Below, piece by piece: positions 6,511 through 14,757 of a DNA stretch of 34,733 nt (within the stretch, counting starts at the first letter, position 1; every line of letters starts with the position of its first letter). The DNA comes from Candidatus Bathyarchaeota archaeon (GTDB lineage Archaea; Thermoproteota; Bathyarchaeia; Bathyarchaeales; SOJC01). Both the position numbers and the translations under genes were made by a program. The DNA is taken from positions 1 through 34,733 of the forward strand of contig JAOZHR010000014.1 in the NCBI GenBank assembly GCA_026014805.1, read 5' to 3'. The notes under the pieces are model-generated. The model saw nothing but the letters and a program-made list of their open reading frames with translations, was not told where the DNA came from and ran no database searches.

Positions 6511-8967
6511 CTATAAGCCAACGAACCGTATCTCGGGGTAACCTTCAACTTCCACACCTTCGCCCTCTCGTGATAGTATGTTTATCTTTTCAATCTTGCA
6601 AGTACCTTCAATATCCTCAGAAGACTCAGCCAACGTTTTAGCATTTTCTTTAGTTCCTCCGTAGATCGTTAACTCTTCAATCGAAGCGTTCAACGGCATC
6701 CTCTTTCTTGCTTTCTCTCGCCTGATTTCACCAATCACCGCAACAAGTAAGTCACCTTTCTCAATAGCTTCCTCGTCAATCTTCGCCTCTTCCACTTGTG
6801 GCCACGACGACAAGTGTATGCTTTTTTGTTTTACACTTTCAGCGAACATCGTTTGATAGATTTCCTCCGTAATGTGGGGAGCGATTGGAGCGAATATTTG
6901 AAGAAGACGGTAAAGAGTAGTATAAAGTGCGTATTGGGCGGCTTCACGTTTCTCTTGGCCATACACGTCGCCCTTGTAGAGTCTATGCTTCGCCGCTTCA
7001 ATGTAATTATCACAGAGGTCACGCCAAGCAAAATTTCTAATTTCTTCAATGGCTATGTTAAATTGACATTTTTCCAAGGCCTCAGTAACCCTCAGCGTTG
7101 CTCGATTCATTCTAGCTATAACCCACTTATCCAGAAGAGTTAGCTCTGGAGCTTTTGCGAGTTCATAGTCTTTCAACAGCAGACCAGCGAATCGGGAGGC
7201 ATTCCATAGTTTTATGAGAAAACGCCACGCATACTCTACGTCTGGCCAGCGGAAAGGTATGTCTGAGCCTGTAGTACCGCCGCCTGCCGCCCACTGCCTA
7301 CTTGTATCTGCACCATACTTCTTGAAGACTTCCTGAGTGGCAATGTAGTTGCCAAGACTTTTACTCATCTTACGCCCATCATTGCCAAGAACCATGCCAT
7401 TAATGAGACAGGCCCTGTAAGGTGTTTCGTTGAAAAGCGCGAGGTGACGTACCATAAGGTAGTAGGCCCAGGTACGGATGATGTCTGTTCCCGAAGGGTG
7501 AAGATCTGCAGGAAAAAGCCTACGCCACTCCTCTTCTGACTTGTCGGGCCATCCTGCATGCACGGCACAAGTTATAGAAGAATCCATCCAAGTATCAAAG
7601 ACGTCTCTTTCAGCAACGAATTTTTCGTGACCACATTTTGGGCATTCCTTGATTCTTGGATTTTCTTGTTTCGGATCTATCGGTGGCCAACTCTCCTCTG
7701 CCAATATTATTTCACCACATTTTTTGCAGTACCATATGGGAATTGGAGTGCCAAAGACTCGTTGGCGGCTGATGACCCAGTCCCAATCAAGGGATTTTGC
7801 CCAGTCGATAAGGCGGGTTTTCATGTAGTTTGGATACCATTTGAGTGCGTTCGTTGTTTTTTCCACTTGCTCTGTCAGCTGGCGAGTTTTCATAAACCAC
7901 TGCTTTGTTTCTAATATTTCGATTGGAGTATCACAACGGTCACATAAGCCGACTTCTTGTTGAATGGGCTCAATTTTAATCAGCAACCCTTGTTGCTTGA
8001 GGTCTTCTGCAATGGCTTTTTTGACTTCTTGGATCGTTAAGCCTTCATATTTACCTGCGTTTTTATTCATTTTCCCGTCTTTGGTTAGAACTGTGACAGA
8101 AAGGAGCCTGTGTTTAGCTACAGTTTTCACGTCTGCTTTGTCGCCATAAGTACAAATCATGACTACGCCAGTGCCAAATTCCGGGTCTACCATGTTGTCA
8201 GTAATTATTTCAACGGTGCGGTTTGCAGTTGGAATGTGAATGCTTTTGCCTACATACTTTTTGTAGCGTTCATCTTTTGGGTTAACGGCGACGGTGACGC
8301 AGGCTGGTATAAGTTCGGGACGTGTGGTGGCAATAGTTAGGTAGCCGCTTTTTTCTAGTGGAAATTTGATGTGGTAGAGAGCGCCTTGGCGTGTTTCGTA
8401 GTTTACTTCGGCGTCCGCTATGGCTGTTTCGCAGCTGGGACACCAGTTTACAGGGTGAGTGCCCTGGTAGATGTAGCCTTTCTTGTAGAGCATCATGAAG
8501 CTTAGTTGGGTGCGGCGCCAGTAGTCAGGGTTCATGGTTTTGTATTCAACTGTCCAGTCGTTGCTGCAGCCGAGCTGTTTTATGGCGGTTTTCATGATGC
8601 TAATGTATTTGTCTACGAATTTTTTGCAGAGGTTGATAAATTCGGCTGTGGTAGTGTCAGACTTTCTGACTCCATATTCTTTTTCAGCTCTTCTCTCGAT
8701 CTGCAAGCCATGGCAGTCCCAGCCTTGGGGAAAGTAGACGTTATAGCCTTGCATGCGTTTGTAGCGGGCAATGATATCGAAATAAGTCCAGTTAAGAACA
8801 TTACCCATGTGAAATTCGCCGCTTGGGTAGGGCGGAGGAGTATCGATGCTGAAAGTAGGTTTAGAAAAATCGTTCCAGTCAAAGTGATAGATACCCCATT
8901 CTTCCCACTTACGTTGCCACTTTTCTTCGGTGGCAAGAAAATCAATTTTTTTGGGCAAAGGCTTCAT
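6511..8967 (-). CDS. valS: Valyl-tRNA synthetase
   Basis: Class I synthetase of 818 residues charging tRNA-Val. The catalytic Rossmann fold shows PPPYPSGEFHMGNVLNWT (HIGH-motif position), GWDCHGL and KMSKSLGN, all in order. Between them sit the CP1 editing domain (TTRPELIPACVTVAVNP) and zinc-ribbon knuckles WCPSCE, CDRCD and CKKCG/CPKCG. GSDIPFRWPDVEYAWRFLIKLWNASRF matches archaeal ValRS rather than IleRS or LeuRS. The C-terminal anticodon-binding domain is present, and there is no bacterial-type long coiled-coil arm. The HIGH motif reads HMGN, with Asn for the last His. It starts at ATG 8967 and reads away from a 310-base intergenic region. Confidence 0.94.
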   Translation of the reverse strand: MKPLPKKIDFLATEEKWQRKWEEWGIYHFDWNDFSKPTFSIDTPPPYPSGEFHMGNVLNWTYFDIIARYKRMQGYNVYFPQGWDCHGLQIERRAEKEYGVRKSDTTTAEFINLCKKFVDKYISIMKTAIKQLGCSNDWTVEYKTMNPDYWRRTQLSFMMLYKKGYIYQGTHPVNWCPSCETAIADAEVNYETRQGALYHIKFPLEKSGYLTIATTRPELIPACVTVAVNPKDERYKKYVGKSIHIPTANRTVEIITDNMVDPEFGTGVVMICTYGDKADVKTVAKHRLLSVTVLTKDGKMNKNAGKYEGLTIQEVKKAIAEDLKQQGLLIKIEPIQQEVGLCDRCDTPIEILETKQWFMKTRQLTEQVEKTTNALKWYPNYMKTRLIDWAKSLDWDWVISRQRVFGTPIPIWYCKKCGEIILAEESWPPIDPKQENPRIKECPKCGHEKFVAERDVFDTWMDSSITCAVHAGWPDKSEEEWRRLFPADLHPSGTDIIRTWAYYLMVRHLALFNETPYRACLINGMVLGNDGRKMSKSLGNYIATQEVFKKYGADTSRQWAAGGGTTGSDIPFRWPDVEYAWRFLIKLWNASRFAGLLLKDYELAKAPELTLLDKWVIARMNRATLRVTEALEKCQFNIAIEEIRNFAWRDLCDNYIEAAKHRLYKGDVYGQEKREAAQYALYTTLYRLLQIFAPIAPHITEEIYQTMFAESVKQKSIHLSSWPQVEEAKIDEEAIEKGDLLVAVIGEIRREKARKRMPLNASIEELTIYGGTKENAKTLAESSEDIEGTCKIEKINILSREGEGVEVEGYPEIRFVGL

Positions 8968-9278
8968 GATGCAAACTTCCGGCTAAACATAACATTTTCA
9001 TACAGATAAGCAAGGCAAGTAAATAACAATCGAGCTACCATCCTTGGTGCAATAGACCATTATTTAAATCTCTTACCAACTGTTTCTTTTCTTCTGATGC
9101 GTGTTCTCCTTCTTATGTTTTTGCACGTATATACCATGGATTGTGCAATAGAGTTTTCCTACAAACAATTCCATCATAAATCCGATAACAATACTGTATA
9201 TACACGCAATATCTGTACAAACACATTATAGGTTTCTAAAATCGCATTAGCCGTTTGGATTTTTATGTTAAGCTAGAC
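8968..9278. other. Intergenic region between valS and a winged-helix gene
   Basis: This stretch of 311 bases holds no convincing gene in either direction. It contains a TATA-like box for valS and two copies of the decamer GTGCAATAGA (9047-9056 and 9143-9152). No tRNA-like fold or strong hairpin was found. Confidence 0.5.
9061..9069 (-). promoter_or_regulatory. Probable TATA box for valS
   Basis: On the minus strand the sequence reads ATTTAAATA, a good archaeal TATA match. It would place transcription start near 9035-9040, giving a leader of about 70 bases before the valS ATG. Confidence 0.45.
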
Positions 9279-9497
9279 TCATTCTTTTACAATTGTGTAT
9301 CGGCGGCCTATGGGGTTTATTTGGCCTTTTTCAAAGAGCCTCTTCAGAGTTCTATAAATGGTTTTTTCTGGTTTGCTGAGTTTCTCAGCGATTTCAGCCA
9401 AAGTTAAAGGCCTTGGAGAGCTTCGCAACAGTTCGAGGACCGGTTTGTCAAGCTTACCCAATAACAACACCACACATATGAGAGCTTTAATTTTCAC
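9279..9497 (-). CDS. Small winged-helix DNA-binding protein
   Basis: Up to 72 residues with a clear winged helix-turn-helix: LDKPVLELLRSSPRPLTLAEI, a recognition helix in SKPEKTIYRTLKRLFEKG, and a wing ending GRRYTIVKE. It resembles stand-alone MarR/TrmB-like DNA-binding domains without any ligand domain, so it is probably a transcription regulator; its targets are unknown. The longest frame starts at GTG 9497, but a strong TATA box at 9506-9515 predicts transcription beginning near 9485. The real start may therefore be one of the GTG/TTG codons around 9461-9473, just before GKLDKPVLELL. Confidence 0.7.
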   Translation of the reverse strand: MKIKALICVVLLLGKLDKPVLELLRSSPRPLTLAEIAEKLSKPEKTIYRTLKRLFEKGQINPIGRRYTIVKE

Positions 9498-9505
9498 ATC
9501 AATCT

Positions 9506-9515
9506 CTATTTATAG
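9506..9515 (-). promoter_or_regulatory. TATA box of the winged-helix gene
   Basis: The minus strand reads CTATAAATAG, close to the ideal archaeal TATA box. With the usual spacing of about 25 bases the transcript would be leaderless or nearly so, which argues for a start downstream of the GTG at 9497. Confidence 0.6.
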
Positions 9516-9792
9516 CTTACCTAATACACACGCATCATTATTAAAGAACCCTTTGAAAATCCAAAGCCGAAAATCCCACCCACACATTTGAAGGCTACGT
9601 TGGACAGCTCGACCCGAAAGCGACAAGCATCTCTCTCCAAGACTTGATCATATTATTCTGAGTGCAACAGAAAGAATACAATCATAGGTGCAAACACATA
9701 AATAATCAAGATGAAGCCATCAAAGAAGATAACTTTTTAGGCTATCTAACAACTCTATCTATCTCAACTCTCCAAAAGGAGCGCCATAAACA

Positions 9793-11481
9793 TTGACCTC
9801 TCAAGAACCCAAGGAACATGACAAACTTACTAAACAACAAGAACAATGGGAAAAAACCACAGTTCCGAATTGGCTAAAACGCCATCCGGAAAGAAAAAAA
9901 GAATTCTACAACACCTCAGAAATCCCAATAGAACGGCTCTACACCCCGGTGGACACCAATAACATCGACTACATTCAACACATAGGATTCCCAGGAGAAT
10001 ACCCCTTCACCCGCGGCGTACATGCCACAATGTATCGAGGCCGCCTATGGACAATGCGCCAGTTCAGCGGTTTTGGCACTGCAGAGCAAACGAATAGACG
10101 GTTCAAATATCTTCTTCATGAAGGGGAAACTGGTCTCAGTATCGCCTTCGACTACCCTAGTATCATGGGCTACGACTCTGATCATTCGATGTCAGAAGGC
10201 GAAGTAGGCAGATGCGGTGTCGCAGTTGCATCGCTCAAAGATTTTGAGATTCTCTTTGACGGAATTCCTCTCGACAAGGTAACAACCAGCATGACCATAA
10301 ACGGCCCTGCAGCTATACTGTTGGCAATGTATGTCGCCATAGGAGACAAACAAGGCGTTCCACGCACAATGCTTGGAGGCACGACACAAAACGACCTTCT
10401 CAAAGAATTCTTCGCCCAAAAACTCTGCATATTTCCTCCAAGGCCATCAGTCAAACTTGTTATAGACATAGTTGAATACTGCACTAAGAATCTGCCAAAA
10501 TGGAATCCTATAAGCATAAGCGGCTACCACATCCGCGAAGCAGGCTCAAACGCCACTCAAGAACTAGCCTTCACACTTTACGATGGCATCGCCTACGTAG
10601 AAGCAGCCATCGAAAGAGGACTCAAAGTAGACAACTTCGCCCCACGCTTAAGCTTCTTCTTCGCCAGCCACAACGACCTTTTCGAAGAAATAGCTAAATT
10701 CCGAGCGGCACGTAGACTATGGGCGAAACTTATGAAGAACAGATTCCACGCCCAAAAGCCACGCTCCATGTGGATGCGCATGCATGTCCAGACATCTGGC
10801 TGCACATTAACAGCTAATCAGCCTCTCAACAACATAATCCGCGTCACAATCCAATCGCTTGCTGCAATACTTGGTGGAACACAAAGCTTGCACACAAATA
10901 GTCACGACGAAGCATTATGCCTTCCCACCGACGAAGCTGTCCGCATAGCCCTGCGCACACAGCAGATAATTGCACGCGAAAGTGGTGTCCCAAATACGAT
11001 AGACCCAGTTGGAGGAAGCTATTACGTGGAAACATTAACAAATCAGATGGAAGAAAAAGCCATGGATTACATTGAAAAAATCGACAACATGGGTGGCGTC
11101 TACGAAGCCATCGAAAGAGGATTCTTCCAAAAAGAAATCGCTGATAGCGCCTATAAGTACCAACGTGAAATTGACAGCAATAAGAGAACGTTGGTTGGCG
11201 TGAACGAATATTTCATCGAAGAACCTGAATGCCCCATCGAACTCCTACGCATCGACCCTAGAGTTGAAGAACAACAAGTAGCGAGACTTCAAAAGCTTCG
11301 GCGCGAACGCAATAATGCTAAAGTAGAACAAGCCTTAGACAAACTTCATGATGCAGCAGACAAAGACCAAAACCTGATGTCTATAATAATTGAAGCTGTA
11401 AAAGCTTATGCGACGATAGGTGAAATATGTGGTGTCCTTCGGAAAGTGTATGGGGAATATAAGGAATTGATAGTTGTCTAG
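9793..11481 (+). CDS. Coenzyme B12-dependent acyl-CoA mutase large subunit (isobutyryl-CoA mutase-like)
   Basis: 562-residue catalytic TIM-barrel subunit of the methylmalonyl-CoA mutase family, with the B12 domain on the next gene. The TTG start has GGAG 11 bases upstream. CoA- and substrate-site motifs are ATMYRGRLWTMRQFSGFGTA, IAFDYPSIMGYDSD, GTTQND and GYHIREAGSNATQELAFTL. Numbered against the Propionibacterium enzyme with a constant offset of two, His244 is H246, Tyr243 is Y245 and Gln197 is Q199, all kept. Tyr89, however, is F91 and Arg207 is Q209. Those two changes are what separates isobutyryl-CoA mutase from methylmalonyl-CoA mutase. I therefore expect isobutyryl-CoA/n-butyryl-CoA interconversion, with the standard methylmalonyl-CoA label as the alternative. 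Confidence 0.88.
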   Translation: MTSQEPKEHDKLTKQQEQWEKTTVPNWLKRHPERKKEFYNTSEIPIERLYTPVDTNNIDYIQHIGFPGEYPFTRGVHATMYRGRLWTMRQFSGFGTAEQTNRRFKYLLHEGETGLSIAFDYPSIMGYDSDHSMSEGEVGRCGVAVASLKDFEILFDGIPLDKVTTSMTINGPAAILLAMYVAIGDKQGVPRTMLGGTTQNDLLKEFFAQKLCIFPPRPSVKLVIDIVEYCTKNLPKWNPISISGYHIREAGSNATQELAFTLYDGIAYVEAAIERGLKVDNFAPRLSFFFASHNDLFEEIAKFRAARRLWAKLMKNRFHAQKPRSMWMRMHVQTSGCTLTANQPLNNIIRVTIQSLAAILGGTQSLHTNSHDEALCLPTDEAVRIALRTQQIIARESGVPNTIDPVGGSYYVETLTNQMEEKAMDYIEKIDNMGGVYEAIERGFFQKEIADSAYKYQREIDSNKRTLVGVNEYFIEEPECPIELLRIDPRVEEQQVARLQKLRRERNNAKVEQALDKLHDAADKDQNLMSIIIEAVKAYATIGEICGVLRKVYGEYKELIVV

Positions 11482-11498
11482 GAGGAGGCATTTAGACA

Positions 11499-11903
11499 TT
11501 GCAAGATAGAAAAATCCGAGTTCTTGTGGCAAAGCCAGGGTTGGATAGCCACGATAGAGGCGCAAAAATTGTGGCGAGGGCTTTAAGAGACGCTGGAATG
11601 GAAGTCATCTACACTGGGCTGAGACAAACACCCGAACAAATAGTGGAGACAGTCTTACAAGAAGATGTTGACATTCTAGGACTTAGCATACTGTCAGGCG
11701 CTCACATGACACTTTTCCCCAGAATAATGGAACTCATCAAGCAAAAGGGACTAGATGATGTCATTGTATTTGCTGGTGGTATAATCCCCGAAGAAGATGT
11801 TTCGTCTCTTAAGCATCTAGGAATAAAAGAAACCTTTGGACCTGGCACACCAACAGAAACCATAGTAAATTTTGTCAAAAAAAGTGTAGAGAAAAGCCGT
11901 TGA
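11499..11903 (+). CDS. Cobalamin-binding subunit of acyl-CoA mutase
   Basis: 134-residue B12-binding domain. The lower-axial ligand motif DxHxxG is D16-S-H18-D-R-G21. It is followed by [11 protein letters not shown] (SxL motif) and [12 protein letters not shown] (GG motif), the three signatures of the B12-binding Rossmann fold. TTG start with GGAGG upstream, 17 bases after the large-subunit stop. It pairs with that subunit to form the split mutase holoenzyme, as in archaeal methylmalonyl-CoA and many isobutyryl-CoA mutases. Substrate choice lies in the large subunit, so this domain does not say which mutase it is. Confidence 0.93.
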   Translation: MQDRKIRVLVAKPGLDSHDRGAKIVARALRDAGMEVIYTGLRQTPEQIVETVLQEDVDILGLSILSGAHMTLFPRIMELIKQKGLDDVIVFAGGIIPEEDVSSLKHLGIKETFGPGTPTETIVNFVKKSVEKSR

Positions 11904-11909
11904 TAAGAA

Positions 11910-12875
11910 TTGATCGACGCTCAACACCTTGTCGACGCTGTACTGAAAGGAGACCGCAGAACTGTAGCCCGAGTAATAACACTCATAGAAAATAACACCT
12001 TGGAAGCCAAAAAAATCGTATCACTGCTTTATCCCCACACTGGGAAAGCCCGAATAATCGGGATGACAGGACCAGGCGGAGCGGGAAAAAGCACTTTAGT
12101 TGAGAAACTAGTCAGGGAACTGAGGCAGCGAGGCAAAACTGTAGGAGTAGTGGCTGTTGACCCCACCAGCCCATTTTCTGGCGGAGCGTTCTTAGGCGAC
12201 CGCATACGCATGCAAGACCTTAGCACTGACCAGGGAGTTTTCATCCGAAGCATGGCAACACGAAATAACCCTGGAGCCTTAGCTAAAGCCACGAAAGATG
12301 CTGTTCACGTCCTGGACGCAGCTGGCAAAAATGTAATTATCGTGGAAACTGCCGGAGCCGGACAGTCAGAAGTAGACATCATTAAAGTAGCCCAGACGGT
12401 CGTTGTGGTTCTAACTCCAGGCTTTGGTGATGAAATTCAAGCGATAAAAGCTGGCATCATGGAAATAGGCGACATTTTCGTCATCAACAAGGCTGACCGC
12501 GAAAACGCAAACAAAGCAGTTACCGATATCCAAACCATGTTAGAACTTGGTAATAAAAGAGGTAAATGGACCCCCGCAATAATCAAAACCATAGCCATTA
12601 CCGGCGAAGGGACCGCCCAACTCTTAGACAAGATTGATGAACACAGAGAATACCTCGAGAAAGGCGAAGCCGACCTGAGACAGAAAAGAATAGTGGAAAC
12701 AGAACTTGTAGACGCGATAAGGCAGAAAACCACTGAATACATTATAGAGACACTGAGAAGGACCGGCGAACTAGATGTGTTAATCTCAAAAATCCTAGCA
12801 AAGAAAATTGACCCGCTCACCGCTGCAGAAAAAGCGCTAGTTGAACAGCTTAAAAACTCCAACGAGGACAAATAA
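11910..12875 (+). CDS. meaB: MeaB/ArgK-type G-protein chaperone of the B12 mutase
   Basis: 321 residues of the G3E GTPase family. Walker A is GPGGAGKS (about residues 54-61), followed by VAVDPTSPFSGGAFLGDRIRM, the switch region VETAGAGQSEVDI and the base-specificity motif NKAD. MeaB gates loading of adenosylcobalamin into the mutase and ejects inactive cob(II)alamin. It begins at TTG seven bases after the B12-subunit stop, so it is cotranscribed with its client. In bacterial IcmF the same GTPase domain is fused into an isobutyryl-CoA mutase; here it is separate. Confidence 0.93.
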   Translation: MIDAQHLVDAVLKGDRRTVARVITLIENNTLEAKKIVSLLYPHTGKARIIGMTGPGGAGKSTLVEKLVRELRQRGKTVGVVAVDPTSPFSGGAFLGDRIRMQDLSTDQGVFIRSMATRNNPGALAKATKDAVHVLDAAGKNVIIVETAGAGQSEVDIIKVAQTVVVVLTPGFGDEIQAIKAGIMEIGDIFVINKADRENANKAVTDIQTMLELGNKRGKWTPAIIKTIAITGEGTAQLLDKIDEHREYLEKGEADLRQKRIVETELVDAIRQKTTEYIIETLRRTGELDVLISKILAKKIDPLTAAEKALVEQLKNSNEDK

Positions 12876-12879
12876 CCAT

Positions 12880-13416
12880 ATGAAAAAACAACAGTTAGCA
12901 CTCGGTTTAGTGCAAGTTTACACAGGCAACGGAAAAGGAAAAACTTCCGCCGCTTTCGGCCTAGCCCTCAGAGCCATCGGTCGAGGGTTAAAAGTCTACG
13001 TAATACAATTCATTAAAGGCGGCTTCGACTACGGCGAACTTTACGCCGTTAAGCAACTTGCAAACTTGAAGTTAAAGGCCTTTGGTCGCGGAAAATTCAT
13101 AACAGAAAAACCCCCAGAAAAGGTTGATGTAGGATGTGCAAGAGAAGCTTTTGAATTGGCCAAAAAAGTTGTTGTCAGCGGCGAGTACGACATCGTAATC
13201 CTGGACGAAATCAACGTAGCACTCAACCTAAAACTGATAAAAGTAGCCGATGTTATCGAGCTGGTTAGGAATAAACCTAAGCATGTAGAACTGGTTTTAA
13301 CGGGACGACGTGCCCATCCAGAAATTATTGAGATGGCTGATCTGGTTACAGAAATGAAGGAGATTAAACATCCTTTCAGAAAGGGAGTGCCACCTAGGAA
13401 AGGCATCGAATACTAA
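12880..13416 (+). CDS. cobA: Corrinoid adenosyltransferase, CobA/BtuR type
   Basis: 178 residues from ATG 12880, five bases past the meaB stop; an in-frame upstream codon at 12841 lies inside meaB and is less likely. The P-loop YTGNGKGKTSAAFGLALRA near residue 15 and the ILDEINVAL Walker B segment identify the CobA/BtuR (ATP:cob(I)alamin) type rather than the PduO type. It adenosylates reduced corrinoid to make the coenzyme used by the mutase. It closes the four-gene operon, which supplies catalytic subunits, repair GTPase and cofactor in one transcript. The gene ends just before a convergent E1-like gene. Confidence 0.92.
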   Translation: MKKQQLALGLVQVYTGNGKGKTSAAFGLALRAIGRGLKVYVIQFIKGGFDYGELYAVKQLANLKLKAFGRGKFITEKPPEKVDVGCAREAFELAKKVVVSGEYDIVILDEINVALNLKLIKVADVIELVRNKPKHVELVLTGRRAHPEIIEMADLVTEMKEIKHPFRKGVPPRKGIEY

Positions 13417-13422
13417 AGATCA

Positions 13423-14649
13423 CTATCTTATGCAAGCCCAAGGAGTTTCCATTCCATCAACCACGACTTCTTTGTAAAAGTCTAATGTCTCTTCTTTGCT
13501 GTTCGTTCCTGTAGTTATCATGATTCCACTCTTGAGGATGCTTGCCAGAACTCCGCTTTTTGTCGTGAAGGTTACACCGAATTTGGCTTCTACATTTAGC
13601 TGTGCCCCTTCTCGCTTCAAAAGACCAACTAATTTCTCCATTTTCAAGTTCAAATTTTCTTTTGGGACTACAACGAAAACTCTCTTGTTGTTTCTTCCAC
13701 AGCTCTCTTCAACCAGAACACGCTTCAAGGGTAAGGGGCTAGCTTTGGGTTGGCACCCGCAAACTGGGCAGCTCTCAGCTCGTGCAATCTCAATTTCCTC
13801 AAAGCGCATAAAGCCAACATCACAGTATAAGAGCTTATTTTTGAGGTTTGGCGACCTTCCCAAGAGGATTTTAACTGTTTCGGCGACTTCTACGCTTGCT
13901 ACGACGCCTATGACTGACGGATGCACTCCGACTGTGGCGCATGATGGCAAGCTGTTGTCGTCAAGGTCTCCATAGAAACATTCTAGGCATGCAGTCTCTT
14001 GAGGGATGATCGTGGACGCGTTTCCAAAGGTTGATATGGCAGAGCCAAACACGTAGGGAATTTCGAGTCTGACGCAAGCTCTGTTTATAGCATATCGGCT
14101 GGTCATGTTGTCTAGACCGTCAACAACTGCGTCCACCCCACCTAATACTTCATCCGCGTTGTGTTCATTAAGGGAAAGAGGAAGCGGTTCAAATTTCACG
14201 TAGGGATTTAATCTCTCCAACTTCTTCACAGCCGCTCCCACCTTTGGAAAGCCAATGACATCAAAGTCGTAAAGATACTGCCTTTGCAGATTAGATTCTT
14301 CAACAACATCTCGATCAACAAGTCTTAAATGTCCTACACCCATGGCGGCTAACTGGATGGCTATCGTAGAGCCGAGACCTCCTAGCCCTACTACACAGAC
14401 TTTTGCCCTCTTCAGTTTCAGCTGCCCCTCATATCCTACTTCTTCTAACATTATCTGCCTTGAGTAAAACCGCAACTCTTCATCTGAGAGCTTCTTCTCT
14501 TGTTCCTCAAGTAAACGCTTTAGGCGTTTCTCCATTTTCAACTCGTGAGGATGTTCTTCAGGAGGGGCAGGCAACTGTCTCAAGTATTCTTCTATATTAG
14601 TTGTCTCAGCTTTCTCCGATTTACTTCGTTCTTTCTTTACTTCAGCCAT
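13423..14649 (-). CDS. ThiF/MoeB/UbaA-type E1-like adenylyltransferase with extra C-terminal domain
   Basis: 408 residues. After a charged N-terminal extension of about 55 residues comes the E1 core: FYSRQIMLEEVG, the ATP-binding VVGLGGLGSTIAIQL (about 87-100), VDRDVVEESNLQRQ and VDGLDNMTSRYAINR. Zinc ligands are CLEC (221-224) and CPVC (294-297); SCATVGVHPSVIGVVAS is the usual crossover and core end. Such enzymes adenylate the C-terminal glycine of ubiquitin-like sulfur carriers (MoaD, ThiS, SAMP) for molybdopterin, tRNA thiolation or protein tagging. Residues about 310-408 form an additional domain that I do not recognise. A role in tungstopterin synthesis is possible, but no MoaD-like gene is in the window. 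Confidence 0.82.
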   Translation of the reverse strand: MAEVKKERSKSEKAETTNIEEYLRQLPAPPEEHPHELKMEKRLKRLLEEQEKKLSDEELRFYSRQIMLEEVGYEGQLKLKRAKVCVVGLGGLGSTIAIQLAAMGVGHLRLVDRDVVEESNLQRQYLYDFDVIGFPKVGAAVKKLERLNPYVKFEPLPLSLNEHNADEVLGGVDAVVDGLDNMTSRYAINRACVRLEIPYVFGSAISTFGNASTIIPQETACLECFYGDLDDNSLPSCATVGVHPSVIGVVASVEVAETVKILLGRSPNLKNKLLYCDVGFMRFEEIEIARAESCPVCGCQPKASPLPLKRVLVEESCGRNNKRVFVVVPKENLNLKMEKLVGLLKREGAQLNVEAKFGVTFTTKSGVLASILKSGIMITTGTNSKEETLDFYKEVVVDGMETPWACIR

Positions 14650-14757
14650 ACTAAATCCTCTCCTTTAACATTCGTTCTTTTGGGTTCTTCCTAATCCTTA
14701 ACTCGCTAAACATTATGCATATTTCTGCTAAAAAGATAGTTGGTCGAAATTAGAGAG

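Noticed and set aside
8506-9009. 167-codon open frame on the plus strand
   Set aside because: It lies antisense to valS, whose motifs are unambiguous, and its sequence has no domain character.
12841-12879. Upstream start for the corrinoid adenosyltransferase inside meaB
   Set aside because: ATG 12880 follows the meaB stop directly and gives the usual protein length.
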